From Paenibacillus sp. FSL W8-0426 (GTDB taxonomy: Bacteria > Bacillota > Bacilli > Paenibacillales > Paenibacillaceae): a DNA stretch of 64,000 bases. The DNA is taken from contig NZ_CP150203.1 of assembly GCF_037969725.1 (NCBI RefSeq), positions 2,186,001 through 2,250,000 on the forward strand, given 5' to 3'. The notes under the pieces were generated by a model that saw nothing but the letters and a program-made list of their open reading frames with translations, did not search any database and was not told the origin of the DNA. Shown here one piece after another: positions 26,415 to 35,591 of this stretch (the stretch's first letter is position 1; every line of letters begins with the position of its first letter). Position numbers and translations under genes: made by a program.

Positions 26415-26537
26415 ATGGGATTGTCCCTGATGGAATGGCTTGTATCGGTACTGCGGAGCGACAGGATGATCACCGCGTAATGCGGGATGGAAGCAGACCG
26501 GGTTTAGCATGGCGACAACCATGATGTCCTGGAGCTG

Positions 26538-26577
26538 AATAGGCTGACCAGCATTTGCTGTTCAGTCTATTTTTTTT
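26538..26577 (+). terminator. terminator after SMP-30 gene
   Basis: AATAGGCTGA pairs with TCAGTCTATT and CAGC with GCTG inside it, followed by eight to nine T. Confidence 0.85.
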
Positions 26578-26966
26578 GGTTTGGCGTGAGAAGAGCATCG
26601 CCTTTAGTTCCATGCGTATGAGTTGTGCGATTGCAGCCAATCGACGGAAAAAGCTGCGCGGACCATCAGTCAATGGCGGGTGGCCAAAAAAATGTTGAAT
26701 TACGGCAATAAGGCAGAAGGTAAAAGGAGATTTCTATCGAATGTTATTTATTGAGAAAAATATCCATATTCAGTCATCGAACACAAGGTTATGAAAGCGC
26801 TTAACGATCGAGAATCCATTGGAATGGAGGTGAGGACTGACAGTTACGGAACATTGCCATATCCGTTTCAGAGCGTGCATGAATCTTCCTGGTTCGGTAG
26901 GTTGGGAGAGATTGGATTGCCAATGAACGATCGGCTTGGAATATAACGTAGAGGAGGCTGAATGTA
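26578..26966 (+). promoter_or_regulatory. leader region of the GH74 gene with candidate cre
   Basis: A candidate catabolite-response element TGAAAGCGCTTAAC is at 26792-26805, one base off consensus in the core. Two short open frames precede the enzyme: 17 codons at 26741-26794 with TAAAAGGAG upstream, overlapping (ATGA) a 51-codon frame at 26791-26946. Neither peptide resembles anything I know. GAGGAGG before the GH74 ATG is the only other clear signal. Confidence 0.45.
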
Positions 26967-29900
26967 ATGAAAACGTTTTTAGGAAAAAAACTGCGGATGG
27001 CAGGTTTGGCGGTAGCCTTGGCTGCCGGCTCCTTTGCTGCATTGCCTGAAATGACATCTGCTGCCCCGAGTGAGCCGTATACGTGGAAAAGCGTAGTGAC
27101 CGGTGCGGGCGGCGGATTTGTGCCTGGCATCATTTTCAATGAATCCGAGAAGGACCTCATCTATGCACGGACGGATATCGGGGGCGCTTACCGTTGGAAT
27201 CCCGAAAATGAGAGCTGGATTCCCCTAACCGATTTCGTTGGTTGGGACGACTGGAACAAAAACGGTGTGGATGCGCTGGCTACCGATCCCGTCGATCCGG
27301 ATCGCGTGTATTTGGCAGTGGGTACGTACACGAACTCCTGGGACAAAAACAACGGGTCGATTTTACGCTCGACGGATCGGGGCAATACGTGGCAGACCAC
27401 AACCTTGCCGTTTAAGGTGGGCGGCAACATGCCGGGCCGATCCATGGGAGAACGTTTGGTCGTTGATCCGAACGACAATCGCATCCTTTATTTCGGCGCT
27501 CGCAGCGGCAACGGGTTATGGAAAAGCTCGGATTATGGGGCAACCTGGAGCAAAGTAACGAGCTTTCCCAATCCGGGTACTTATGTTCAGGATCCTGCGA
27601 ACGAATATCAAAGCGACATCGTCGGCCTCGCGTGGATTACGTTCGACAAGTCATCCGGCCATGCCGGTCAAGCAACCCAAACGATCTATGTCGGTGTTGC
27701 AGATACGGCACAGAGCATCTATCGCAGCACGGACGGCGGGGCGACTTGGACGGCGGTGCCAGGACAGCCGACGGGGTACTTGCCGCATCATGGCGTGCTT
27801 GATGCGGATGGAAGCCTGTATATCACCTACAGCAACGGCGTTGGCCCGTATGACGGAACCAAGGGAGATGTATGGAAACTGAACACATCCACGGGAGCCT
27901 GGACCAACATCAGTCCCATACCGAGCAGCAGCGCGGACAATTATTTCGGGTACGGCGGGCTGGCCGTGGATGCCCAAGAGCCGGGCACGCTGATGGTTGC
28001 GACGCTGAATTCATGGTGGCCGGACGCCATTTTGTTCCGCAGCAAGGACGGCGGAACGACATGGACCCGCATCTGGGAATTCGACGGTTATCCGAACCGC
28101 AAGTTCCGTTATGCCCAGAATATATCTGCAGCACCTTGGCTGACGTTCGGCACGACCCCGGCACCGCCGGAAGTATCGCCGAAGCTGGGGTGGATGATCG
28201 GCGATCTGGAGATTGACCCCTTTGATTCAGACCGCATGATGTACGGCACGGGAGCCACGATCTACGGTACGAACAATTTGACGAACTGGGACAATAATGA
28301 AAAGATCGACATTTCGGTCATGGCCAAGGGAGTAGAAGAAATGGCCGTCCTTGACCTGGTCAGCCCGCCGAGCGGGGCCCATCTCGTGAGCGGCTTAGGC
28401 GACGTTAACGGCTTCCGTCACGATGATCTGGACCAGCCGCCGGCGAAGATGTTCTCCAGCCCCAACTATGCTTCGACCGAAAGCCTGGATTTTGCCGAGC
28501 TGAATCCAAGCACCATGGTTCGGGTAGGGAAAGCGGATTATGCGGCAGACCCGAATGCCAAATCCATCGGCTTGTCCTCCGACGGAGGAACGAATTGGTA
28601 CAAAGCGAACGCCGAACCGGCCGGCACGGCAGGCGGCGGCACCGTGGCCATTTCGGCCGACGGCAGCAAGCTGGTATGGAGCACGTCCGACAAGGGAGTC
28701 CATTATTCGTCAACGGGCGGGAATTCATGGACGGCGAGCACAGGTATTCCCGCACAGGCCAAAGTGATTTCCGATCGGGTGAACCCGAACAAGTTTTACG
28801 GCTTCGCTGCCGGAAAAATCTATGTCAGCGTAAACGGTGGAGCCGCGTTCAGCCAAACGGCGGCAGCGGGCTTGCCGGTGGATGGCAATGCCGATCTGGA
28901 TGCCGTTCCCGGGGTGGAAGGCGAGCTCTGGTTTGCCGGAGGTAACGAAGACGGTGGTCCGCATGGGCTATGGCATTCGACCGACTCGGGAGCGAGCTTC
29001 GTGAAGCTATCCAACGTTGAGGAAGCCGACAGCATCGGGTTCGGCAAAGCCGCGCCTGGCCGGAATTCCGTTGCGCTGTATGCCGTTGCCCAGATTGACG
29101 GAACGCGCGGGTTTTTCAGGTCGGACGACGGCGGAGTAAGCTGGGTGCGCATCAATGACGACGCGCATCAGTACGCCCGGGTAACCACGATTACGGGTGA
29201 TCCGCGAATTTATGGCAGAGTGTATCTGGGCACCAACGGCCGGGGCATTTTGTATGCCGATCCTGTTGGCGGAAACAACGGCGGAGGAACGCCGCCGGTG
29301 TCCCATTCCGGCATATCGCCCCAAACCGCCGAATTTGACCTTAACGCAGACAAGCAGGCCGACATTCCCGTAGCGCTTACCTTGAATGGAAATACGCTGG
29401 CTTCGATCCGAAACGGCAATCATGTGTTAGTGCAAGGATCGGATTATACGTTGTCCGGAAACCAGGTGGTGTTGAGCAAAACGTATCTTGCGACGCTGTC
29501 TAAAGGCGTGCAATCGCTCGTTTTCCAGTTTAGCGCAGGCAACGACGCCACGCTGAGTGTAACCGTCAAGGATACTACCCAGGTTCCTCTGCCTGAAGGA
29601 AGCATTCGAATCGAAATGTACAATGGAACAACGGCCGCCACCGCCAATTCGGTCAACCCGAAGTTTAAACTGACCAACACCGGAACGGGCCCGCTCCAGC
29701 TGGCGGACGTAAACATCCGTTATTATTACACCATCGATGGCGAAAAGCCGCTGAACTTCTTCTGTGATTGGGCCACGGCGGGAAGCGCAAATGTGACGGG
29801 CACGTTCAGTGCACTGCCTGCGGCTGTGAACGGTGCGGATCATGTCCTGGAAATCGGCTTCGCCCCTTCGGCAGGCACATTGGCCGCAGGACAAAGCACC

Positions 29901-30050
29901 GAAATTCAGGTCCGGTTCTCCAAAACCGATTGGACGAACTTTACGCAGACGGACGATTATTCGTTTGCCGCAGGGAGGACCGCCTATGAAAACTGGTCCA
30001 AAGTAACGGGATATGTGTCCGGCACGCTGCAGTGGGGGATTGAGCCCTAA
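26967..30050 (+). CDS. secreted GH74 xyloglucanase with CBM-X2 and CBM3 modules
   Basis: Extracellular endo-xyloglucanase of 1027 residues. The signal peptide is residues 1-32 (KKLRMAGLAVALAAGSFAAL, cleavage probably near TSAAP). The catalytic twin seven-bladed propeller spans about 35-770. It carries the first catalytic Asp in IYARTDIGGAYRWNPE and the likely second in VSGLGDVNGFRHDD, plus repeated propeller motifs SxDxGxTW (for example STDRGNTWQ, SSDYGATWS, SKDGGTTWT). A short GGTPP linker leads to a CBM-X2 module (about 780-870, starting GISPQTAEFDL), then a CBM3 cellulose-binding module (about 880-1027, IRIEMYNGTTAATANSVNPK). The start follows GAGGAGG. It likely supplies oligosaccharides to the neighbouring importer. 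Confidence 0.96.
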   Translation: MKTFLGKKLRMAGLAVALAAGSFAALPEMTSAAPSEPYTWKSVVTGAGGGFVPGIIFNESEKDLIYARTDIGGAYRWNPENESWIPLTDFVGWDDWNKNGVDALATDPVDPDRVYLAVGTYTNSWDKNNGSILRSTDRGNTWQTTTLPFKVGGNMPGRSMGERLVVDPNDNRILYFGARSGNGLWKSSDYGATWSKVTSFPNPGTYVQDPANEYQSDIVGLAWITFDKSSGHAGQATQTIYVGVADTAQSIYRSTDGGATWTAVPGQPTGYLPHHGVLDADGSLYITYSNGVGPYDGTKGDVWKLNTSTGAWTNISPIPSSSADNYFGYGGLAVDAQEPGTLMVATLNSWWPDAILFRSKDGGTTWTRIWEFDGYPNRKFRYAQNISAAPWLTFGTTPAPPEVSPKLGWMIGDLEIDPFDSDRMMYGTGATIYGTNNLTNWDNNEKIDISVMAKGVEEMAVLDLVSPPSGAHLVSGLGDVNGFRHDDLDQPPAKMFSSPNYASTESLDFAELNPSTMVRVGKADYAADPNAKSIGLSSDGGTNWYKANAEPAGTAGGGTVAISADGSKLVWSTSDKGVHYSSTGGNSWTASTGIPAQAKVISDRVNPNKFYGFAAGKIYVSVNGGAAFSQTAAAGLPVDGNADLDAVPGVEGELWFAGGNEDGGPHGLWHSTDSGASFVKLSNVEEADSIGFGKAAPGRNSVALYAVAQIDGTRGFFRSDDGGVSWVRINDDAHQYARVTTITGDPRIYGRVYLGTNGRGILYADPVGGNNGGGTPPVSHSGISPQTAEFDLNADKQADIPVALTLNGNTLASIRNGNHVLVQGSDYTLSGNQVVLSKTYLATLSKGVQSLVFQFSAGNDATLSVTVKDTTQVPLPEGSIRIEMYNGTTAATANSVNPKFKLTNTGTGPLQLADVNIRYYYTIDGEKPLNFFCDWATAGSANVTGTFSALPAAVNGADHVLEIGFAPSAGTLAAGQSTEIQVRFSKTDWTNFTQTDDYSFAAGRTAYENWSKVTGYVSGTLQWGIEP

Positions 30051-30089
30051 CCGTCATCCGTAGGAGAAGGTTGGAAGAAGTCATGAAAC

Positions 30090-30127
30090 GCCTGATGTTC
30101 CGGGCGGAACATGGCTTCTTTTTTTGG
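30090..30127 (+). terminator. terminator after GH74 gene
   Basis: ATGTTCC-GGGC-GGAACAT extended by GCC/GGC, then TTCTTTTTTT. Confidence 0.85.
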
Positions 30128-30553
30128 GACAACTTGTTGTAAAATAAGCAAAGGGGAGCATGCAGATTGCCGTGTTCCAGAGTCTTCCGGACGGCTCGAT
30201 CCAATCTTAATCCCATTGCTTAAACGAATATTTTGGGATATAACAAGATGTACCGACTTGGTATCGGATTTTGAACATATTGTAACCGCTAACAGAAACG
30301 GAGGCAGCACCAATCTGGGGAATTGAAGTGATCTCCTGAAAGCGTTCTGCAAGAAAGCTGCATCAGAAGCAGAGACCGATCACGGATTGCCCTCCCTGAA
30401 AAAAGGGATTCGATAAAATTCGGAGATAACATCGACCGGGAAGATGGTACTGCTCTCGCTGTGGCCCGGTGGGGTTTATCTGTGGTTTTCTATAGCGTAG
30501 AAACGAGTATCGCAGAGACATAGAGGAAACACTAGAATAAGGGGGTTGCGATC
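30128..30553 (+). other. intergenic region between GH74 and yesN-type gene
   Basis: About 425 bp. The main content is structured-repeat copy A (30340-30471), listed separately. Otherwise I see a 16-codon open frame behind AAGGGGAG at 30160-30210 with no recognisable product. I found no clear promoter for the response regulator. Confidence 0.4.
30340..30471 (+). repeat. dispersed structured repeat, copy A
   Basis: 132 bp, about 75% identical by eye to 59838-59968. Shared blocks are AAGAAAGCTGC, GAAGCA, AAAGGGATTC, GATAACA and GGAAGATGGT. It can fold into CTGC/GCAG, then an outer CGGATT/AATTCG stem enclosing a CCCT/AGGG hairpin, then CCGGG/CCCGG closing an ACTGC/GCTGT hairpin. It lies 80 bp before the response-regulator gene in sense orientation. 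There is no open reading frame and no terminator T-run. Confidence 0.7.
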
Positions 30554-32107
30554 ATGAACCGTTTGTGCAAGGTACTGATTGTGGACGATGAATTTCTCGT
30601 AAGGCAGGGCATCAAGCATCACATGAATTGGGAGGCCGAAGGGTTTCAGATCGTGGGTGAGGCTTCCAACGGCGAAGAGGCGCTTGAACAGGTCCGCAGG
30701 TTGATGCCGGACATCGTTATTACGGATATTGTCATGCCGGTTATGGACGGCGAGGCATTCGTGCGTACGCTGAAAGCCAATCATCCGCAGATCGAAGTGA
30801 TCGTACTCAGCAGCTTCAGCGAATTCGAATATGTTCGTTCAACGCTTCAGCACGGGGCCGCAGATTATATTTTGAAACCAAAGCTGGACACGAACGAGTT
30901 GTTGGAGGTGCTGCAGCGGACTGCGGGCAAAATTCCGGAATTGCAATTCGAGCCCGCCGAGGAAGGGTGGAGAATCGGCCATTTGATGGAGAAAATGCTG
31001 TCCGGGTTCACGCTGGAGGAAGATGCGGAACTGGATGTGGTCAACGAAGCGTTTCCGCATGGGTCTTTTCGCTTGCTTGCGTGTCCGTGGCCCGAAGAAT
31101 CGCTTCGGCAGGCCGGTGCCTTGACGGGCCGGGAATATGCAGAATCCGGACTGCGGAAATCTTTGCCGGATGCGGTGATTTCCCTCCTCCCCGCAGAAGG
31201 GGAAATGCCTGTCTTCATTTTGAATACGGAAGCGTCCCTCGACGAAAGCCTGGTGAAACAGATCAGGCAATTGGCATTGGGTTCGGGGGCTGGTGTGAAC
31301 GCTCCTGCTTGGGTGCTGACCGACCGTTTTCCGTCCATTCAGCATATGGGAGCCGTTTACCGGGATCGTCTGCTGAAGCTGCTGGAATACCGCTTTTATT
31401 ATGAGCATCAGGCCATATTGGTAGAAACCGATCTGCCAGCGCTGCATCCTGCCGGTTACCAGTTTAACGTAAACATGTTTGTCCAGCACGTCAGACGGAA
31501 CCGCACGGAAGCGGCTAGAGAGTATTTAAAGCAATATGCGCAGTCGCTCGGACGCGATTACATCGCGGACGTATTCGAGATCAAGTCCTTTTTGGGCAAC
31601 CTGATCTTTAACGTAACCATCGCACTGGCGGATCTGGACGTACAGTCCGGTTCGCTTGACGAGAGCAAGTATGCCTACTTCAAAAATGTGGACGGAGCCT
31701 CCAGTTTGAACGAGGCGTTGGACGTGCTCGAAAAGTTCATGCTGGAAGTGGAAGAATGCCTGCAAGGCGGCGGGAGAAAACGCAGCGATCCCAATATGAG
31801 CATGCTGCTGGAGTATATGCATCAGCATTATGACCAGCCGCTCGGCCTTGCCGACGTCGCCAAGCATTTCCATTTTAATCCATCCTATCTGTCGAGTTAT
31901 TTTTCTTCCCACCAAAAAGAGGGGTTCAACGAATATTTGAACAAAATCCGGATCGAAAAGGCGGAAGAGCTTCTTCGCAACGGGGATGTCACTATTTCCG
32001 AAATCAGCAGCATGGTGGGATATTCGGACCATAGTTATTTTTGCAAAGTATTCAAGAAATTCACAGGACAATCGCCAAGCCGATACCGTCGCAAATTTTG
32101 GGCATAA
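30554..32107 (+). CDS. YesN-type response regulator with AraC output domain
   Basis: Protein of 517 residues. The N-terminal receiver has the acidic pair near VLIVDDEFLVRQGIKHHMNW, the phospho-acceptor Asp in PDIVITDIVMPVMDGE (about residue 57) and the conserved Lys in DYILKPKLDTNELL. A long middle region of about 270 residues is typical of YesN proteins. The C-terminal AraC HTH pair is LGLADVAKHFHFNPSYLSSY and VTISEISSMVGYSDHSYFCK. It is partnered with the sensor kinase 18 bp downstream and probably activates the sugar importer and glycosidase genes that follow. Copy A of the structured repeat lies in its upstream region. Confidence 0.96.
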   Translation: MNRLCKVLIVDDEFLVRQGIKHHMNWEAEGFQIVGEASNGEEALEQVRRLMPDIVITDIVMPVMDGEAFVRTLKANHPQIEVIVLSSFSEFEYVRSTLQHGAADYILKPKLDTNELLEVLQRTAGKIPELQFEPAEEGWRIGHLMEKMLSGFTLEEDAELDVVNEAFPHGSFRLLACPWPEESLRQAGALTGREYAESGLRKSLPDAVISLLPAEGEMPVFILNTEASLDESLVKQIRQLALGSGAGVNAPAWVLTDRFPSIQHMGAVYRDRLLKLLEYRFYYEHQAILVETDLPALHPAGYQFNVNMFVQHVRRNRTEAAREYLKQYAQSLGRDYIADVFEIKSFLGNLIFNVTIALADLDVQSGSLDESKYAYFKNVDGASSLNEALDVLEKFMLEVEECLQGGGRKRSDPNMSMLLEYMHQHYDQPLGLADVAKHFHFNPSYLSSYFSSHQKEGFNEYLNKIRIEKAEELLRNGDVTISEISSMVGYSDHSYFCKVFKKFTGQSPSRYRRKFWA

Positions 32108-32125
32108 CGTCAGAAGGAATGGACT

Positions 32126-33898
32126 ATGAAGAAATGGATGAACGGTTTTTCCCGCCTTGGCCTGTTTCCGAAGCTGATCCTGGTCATGGTCGTCAGCATC
32201 GTCCTCGTATCCGTCCTGATCCTGTGGACGACCATTCACATGTCTACCAAACTGTTTACCGAAACGTTCAGCATTACGAATTCGAAGGTGCTCAGCCAAA
32301 TCAAGGCCAATTTCGAATCATTCAATGATGCGATCGCGGCAGTGTCCAACAACGTCAGCCAAAGCGGGGCGATCCGCGCTTATTTGACCGAAGGGGACGG
32401 GGATTCGCTGTCCATGGCCAAATCCTACTACAACATGAGAGAGACGATGGATCGGGTGCAGTCCATCACCGGGAGTTACGAGGTGGGTATTACCATTGGC
32501 GGCATCAATGGGCGGACATATTCGACGGACCAATTACAATATACGATGTTCAAGGACGTATTGAAGGACCACCCGATTACGCGTGAGGCGGCAAACACAC
32601 CGAACCGCATCATTTTTGACGATTTTACGAGAGAGAGCAATTCCGGGACAGAGCAGATGATTTCAGCGACCAAAGCGCTTGCGGACCGTTCTCAGGGCCG
32701 CATTTACGGCACGCTCTACGTCACGATGCGCGAGAGCGTGTTTCGCCAGTTCTACAGCAGTTTTACGAGCAGGGGCAATGACGTCGTCATCCTGAACGAA
32801 AAAGGCGAGATCGTTTCATCCAACCGTGAAGAATGGATTGGCACGAGGGAGCTGGACTTGCTGAGCCATGCCCGGAGAATATACAATGAAGGCTTGAGCA
32901 GCGGCATCAACGCACGGGTGATGGATCAGGACAGCATCGTGTTGTCCGAGTACCTGCCTTTTTACCGATTCTATATCGTCAACGTGGTGGATAAGGAAGA
33001 GTCGATGGGTCAGTTGTTGAACATGAAGGCGATTGCCCTGATTTGCGCCGCCATCGTTGCGGTTGCCCTTATCCTTGTATTTCTGATTACCAATCAGATG
33101 ACCAAGTCGCTCCGCAGGCTGGTCAAACAGATGTCAAACATCACGAAAAGCGATCTGGATAATTACATTCCGGTAAGCGGCAGTTATGAGAGCCGGCAGC
33201 TTAGCCATGCTTACAATTACATGCTTGACGAGCTGCATGATTATGTGGACCAGCTGGTCCAGACCCAGCGCGAACAGCGCAATGCCGAGCTGGCCGCATT
33301 GCAGAGCCAAATCAATCCGCATTTTCTATACAATACGTTGGCCTCGGTGAAGGTGCTGGTCCAGCAGGGGAACAAGGACCGGGCGGCAGAGACGATCCAT
33401 GCGCTCATTTCCCTGCTGCAGAGCACGATCAGCGATGCGAGCGAGACCGTGACGGTGGAACAAGAAGTCGAAACGTTGAAAAACTACGTCTTCATCAATC
33501 ATGTGCGATACGGCGGACGGATCAAGGCAGCCTTCTACATCGCTCCGGATTGCACGCAATACCATGTGCCGAAGCTGGTTATCCAGCCCTTTATCGAAAA
33601 TGCCTTTTTCCATGCCTTCATCCGTAAAGAAACCGGAACCATTCACGTGATGGTATCGAAGGATGGGGAATCGCTGATCTGCGAGATTATGGACAACGGG
33701 GACGGCATTGAAGGATTGACGATGGGCGAATCATTGCCCAATCCCAAAAACAACCGGCAGCTGTTCAGCGGAATCGGCATACGTAACGTGCATGACCGCA
33801 TCGAGCTGATGTATGGACCCCCATACGGCGTGACCATCATGAGCAAACCGGGAGAAGGAACAAGAGTGACCGTGACACTTCCGCTCATTGGCGGCTAA
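32126..33898 (+). CDS. YesM-type sensor histidine kinase
   Basis: Membrane kinase of 590 residues. TM1 is near 12-35 (FPKLILVMVVSIVLVSVLIL) and an extracellular dCache-like sensor spans about 40-290. TM2 is near 300-322 (AIALICAAIVAVALILVFLI), then HAMP. The His_kinase domain (PF06580) has the phospho-acceptor His in SQINPHFLYNTLASVK (about residue 399), and the ATPase domain has IQPFIENAFFHAF and GIGIRNVHDRIELM. It phosphorylates the co-encoded YesN-type regulator. By analogy with yesLMN-like systems the signal is an extracellular oligosaccharide, possibly presented by the nearby binding protein (inference). Confidence 0.96.
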   Translation: MKKWMNGFSRLGLFPKLILVMVVSIVLVSVLILWTTIHMSTKLFTETFSITNSKVLSQIKANFESFNDAIAAVSNNVSQSGAIRAYLTEGDGDSLSMAKSYYNMRETMDRVQSITGSYEVGITIGGINGRTYSTDQLQYTMFKDVLKDHPITREAANTPNRIIFDDFTRESNSGTEQMISATKALADRSQGRIYGTLYVTMRESVFRQFYSSFTSRGNDVVILNEKGEIVSSNREEWIGTRELDLLSHARRIYNEGLSSGINARVMDQDSIVLSEYLPFYRFYIVNVVDKEESMGQLLNMKAIALICAAIVAVALILVFLITNQMTKSLRRLVKQMSNITKSDLDNYIPVSGSYESRQLSHAYNYMLDELHDYVDQLVQTQREQRNAELAALQSQINPHFLYNTLASVKVLVQQGNKDRAAETIHALISLLQSTISDASETVTVEQEVETLKNYVFINHVRYGGRIKAAFYIAPDCTQYHVPKLVIQPFIENAFFHAFIRKETGTIHVMVSKDGESLICEIMDNGDGIEGLTMGESLPNPKNNRQLFSGIGIRNVHDRIELMYGPPYGVTIMSKPGEGTRVTVTLPLIGG

Positions 33899-33930
33899 AC
33901 CAAACGTATTTATTGCTATAAGGAAGCCGG

Positions 33931-33966
33931 AAGCCCATTTGCAGAACATGCAGATGGGCTTTTTCT
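33931..33966 (+). terminator. terminator after the sensor kinase
   Basis: AGCCCATTTGC and GCAGATGGGCT pair around a 7-nt loop, followed by TTTTTC. Confidence 0.88.
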
Positions 33967-34102
33967 ATGGCTTTTATAACAGGGTTTGGTCTTTGGAAGT
34001 TTGCGGGTGCATGGTGGAGAACGGATTCGGCAGCCCTTTTTTGCACTATTTTCAGGTGTACAAATTCCAATATCAAAAGAAATTACAAAAAAACAAATTT
34101 AA

Positions 34103-34116
34103 TGCAAGCGTTTTCT
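34103..34116 (+). promoter_or_regulatory. candidate catabolite-response element 1 of the sugar transporter
   Basis: TGCAAGCGTTTTCT closely follows the CcpA consensus (TGWAANCGNTNWCA), deviating at positions 3 and 14. It lies 160 bp before the binding-protein start. Confidence 0.6.
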
Positions 34117-34210
34117 GGAAGTGCTTTCATTGAGGCGATAGGATGACAAATCCGCACAAAATTATTACTAACGAATAGCGAAAAGGGAATGATAAGATAA
34201 ATGCATAGAA

Positions 34211-34224
34211 AGCAAACGCTTTCA
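34211..34224 (+). promoter_or_regulatory. candidate catabolite-response element 2 of the sugar transporter
   Basis: AGCAAACGCTTTCA contains the full cre core and ends in the conserved CA. It lies 52 bp before the binding-protein start and 108 bp after the first site, so cooperative CcpA repression is plausible. The remainder of 33967-34275 is AT-rich and holds no gene. Confidence 0.6.
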
Positions 34225-34275
34225 AATAACACAAAAATCACTACACATAATGAGGTTAAAGGGGAGTTGAACGGT

Positions 34276-35574
34276 TTGAAAAAAATGTGGGTATTGATGC
34301 TGGTTACCGTGCTGCTGCTGTCCGCATGTTCGTCTGGCGGTGGAGGAGGCAACGCTTCAGGCGGCGAAGGCGGAAAGAGCGCGAGCGAAATCACGATCTG
34401 GGCTTGGGATAAAGCTTTCAACGTTGCAGCGTTGAACGAAGCCAAGGCAGCTTACGAGAAACAGAATCCTGATCTGAAAATCAACATTATCGAATATGCG
34501 CAAGCAGATATTATCCAAAAGCTGAACACCGGCTTGAACTCCGGAACGAGCAACGGACTTCCGAACATCGTGCTGATCGAGGATTACCGGGCTCACAGCT
34601 TCCTGAACGCTTATCCGGACGCATTCAAGGAAATCGGCTCGGCAATCAACGTATCCGATTTTGCAGACTATAAGCTCGGACCAACTTCGGCGGACGGCAA
34701 ACAATACGGCGTACCGTTCGATTCCGGCGTAGCGGGTCTGTTCTACAGAACCGATTTGCTGGAGCAAGCGGGCTACAAAGCCGAAGATTTGCAAAACATC
34801 ACTTGGGACGACTACATCAAAATCGGTGAAGACGTCAAAGCCAAAACAGGCAAACAAATGCTGTCCCTGGACCCGAACGATCTGGGTATCCTTCGTATGA
34901 TGATTCAGTCCGCCGGTTCCTGGTACTCCAAAGAAGATGGCAAAACGCCGGATCTGGCTGGCAACGCCGCTCTGAAAGAAGCATTCGAAACGTACAAAAA
35001 AATGATGGATGCCAACATTGTGCGCCTGCACTCCGACTGGAGCCAATTCGTAGCTGGCTTTAACAGCGGCGATGTGGCTACCGTACCGACAGGCAACTGG
35101 ATTACGCCTTCCATCAAACAAGAGGCTTCCCAATCCGGCAAATGGGCTGTTGCTCCGATGCCGAAAATGGCTGGCCAAGCCAATTCGGTTCATGCCTCCA
35201 ACTTGGGCGGCAGTTCCTGGTATGTGATGAACAACGTGCCTGGCGCAGATCAAGCCGTTGATTTCCTGAGCAAAACATTCGGTTCCGACAAAGACCTGTA
35301 TCAAACGCTGCTTAACAACATCGGCGCCATCGGCACGTACAAACCGGCTGCCGAAGGCGAAGCGTTCAACAAAGCCGACGAATACTTCGGCGGCCAAAAA
35401 ATCTTTGCGGACTTCGCAAAATGGACGACAGAAATTCCTAACGTAAACTACGGCATTAACACTTACGGCATCGAGGACATTCTGGTTGTCGAAATGCAAA
35501 ACTACCTGAACGGAAAAAGCATCGACGACGTTCTGGCAGACGCGCAGAAACAAGCAGAAGCACAATTCAATTAA
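34276..35574 (+). CDS. extracellular sugar-binding lipoprotein of an ABC importer
   Basis: Lipid-anchored binding protein of 432 residues. The lipoprotein signal is MWVLMLVTVLLLSACSSGGG, with the lipobox Cys at about residue 17, followed by a Gly/Ser-rich tether. The mature part is a family 1 solute-binding protein (ITIWAWDKAFNVAALNEAKA; YGVPFDSGVAGLFYRTDLLE). The TTG start at 34276 is favoured by AAAGGGGAG eight nt upstream and gives a normal-length signal; the frame extends 25 codons further but would spoil it. Two candidate cre sites lie before it. A long hairpin separates it from the permease genes, so it can be made in excess. Confidence 0.95.
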   Translation: MKKMWVLMLVTVLLLSACSSGGGGGNASGGEGGKSASEITIWAWDKAFNVAALNEAKAAYEKQNPDLKINIIEYAQADIIQKLNTGLNSGTSNGLPNIVLIEDYRAHSFLNAYPDAFKEIGSAINVSDFADYKLGPTSADGKQYGVPFDSGVAGLFYRTDLLEQAGYKAEDLQNITWDDYIKIGEDVKAKTGKQMLSLDPNDLGILRMMIQSAGSWYSKEDGKTPDLAGNAALKEAFETYKKMMDANIVRLHSDWSQFVAGFNSGDVATVPTGNWITPSIKQEASQSGKWAVAPMPKMAGQANSVHASNLGGSSWYVMNNVPGADQAVDFLSKTFGSDKDLYQTLLNNIGAIGTYKPAAEGEAFNKADEYFGGQKIFADFAKWTTEIPNVNYGINTYGIEDILVVEMQNYLNGKSIDDVLADAQKQAEAQFN

Positions 35575-35591
35575 GATGATCCACGGTAACT

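Noticed and set aside
30430..30471. T-box or known riboswitch
   Set aside because: GGGAAGATGGTACTGC superficially recalls the T-box TGGNACCGCG bulge, but the specifier loop, AGTA box and downstream terminator are absent and the neighbouring genes are not aminoacyl-tRNA or amino-acid genes.
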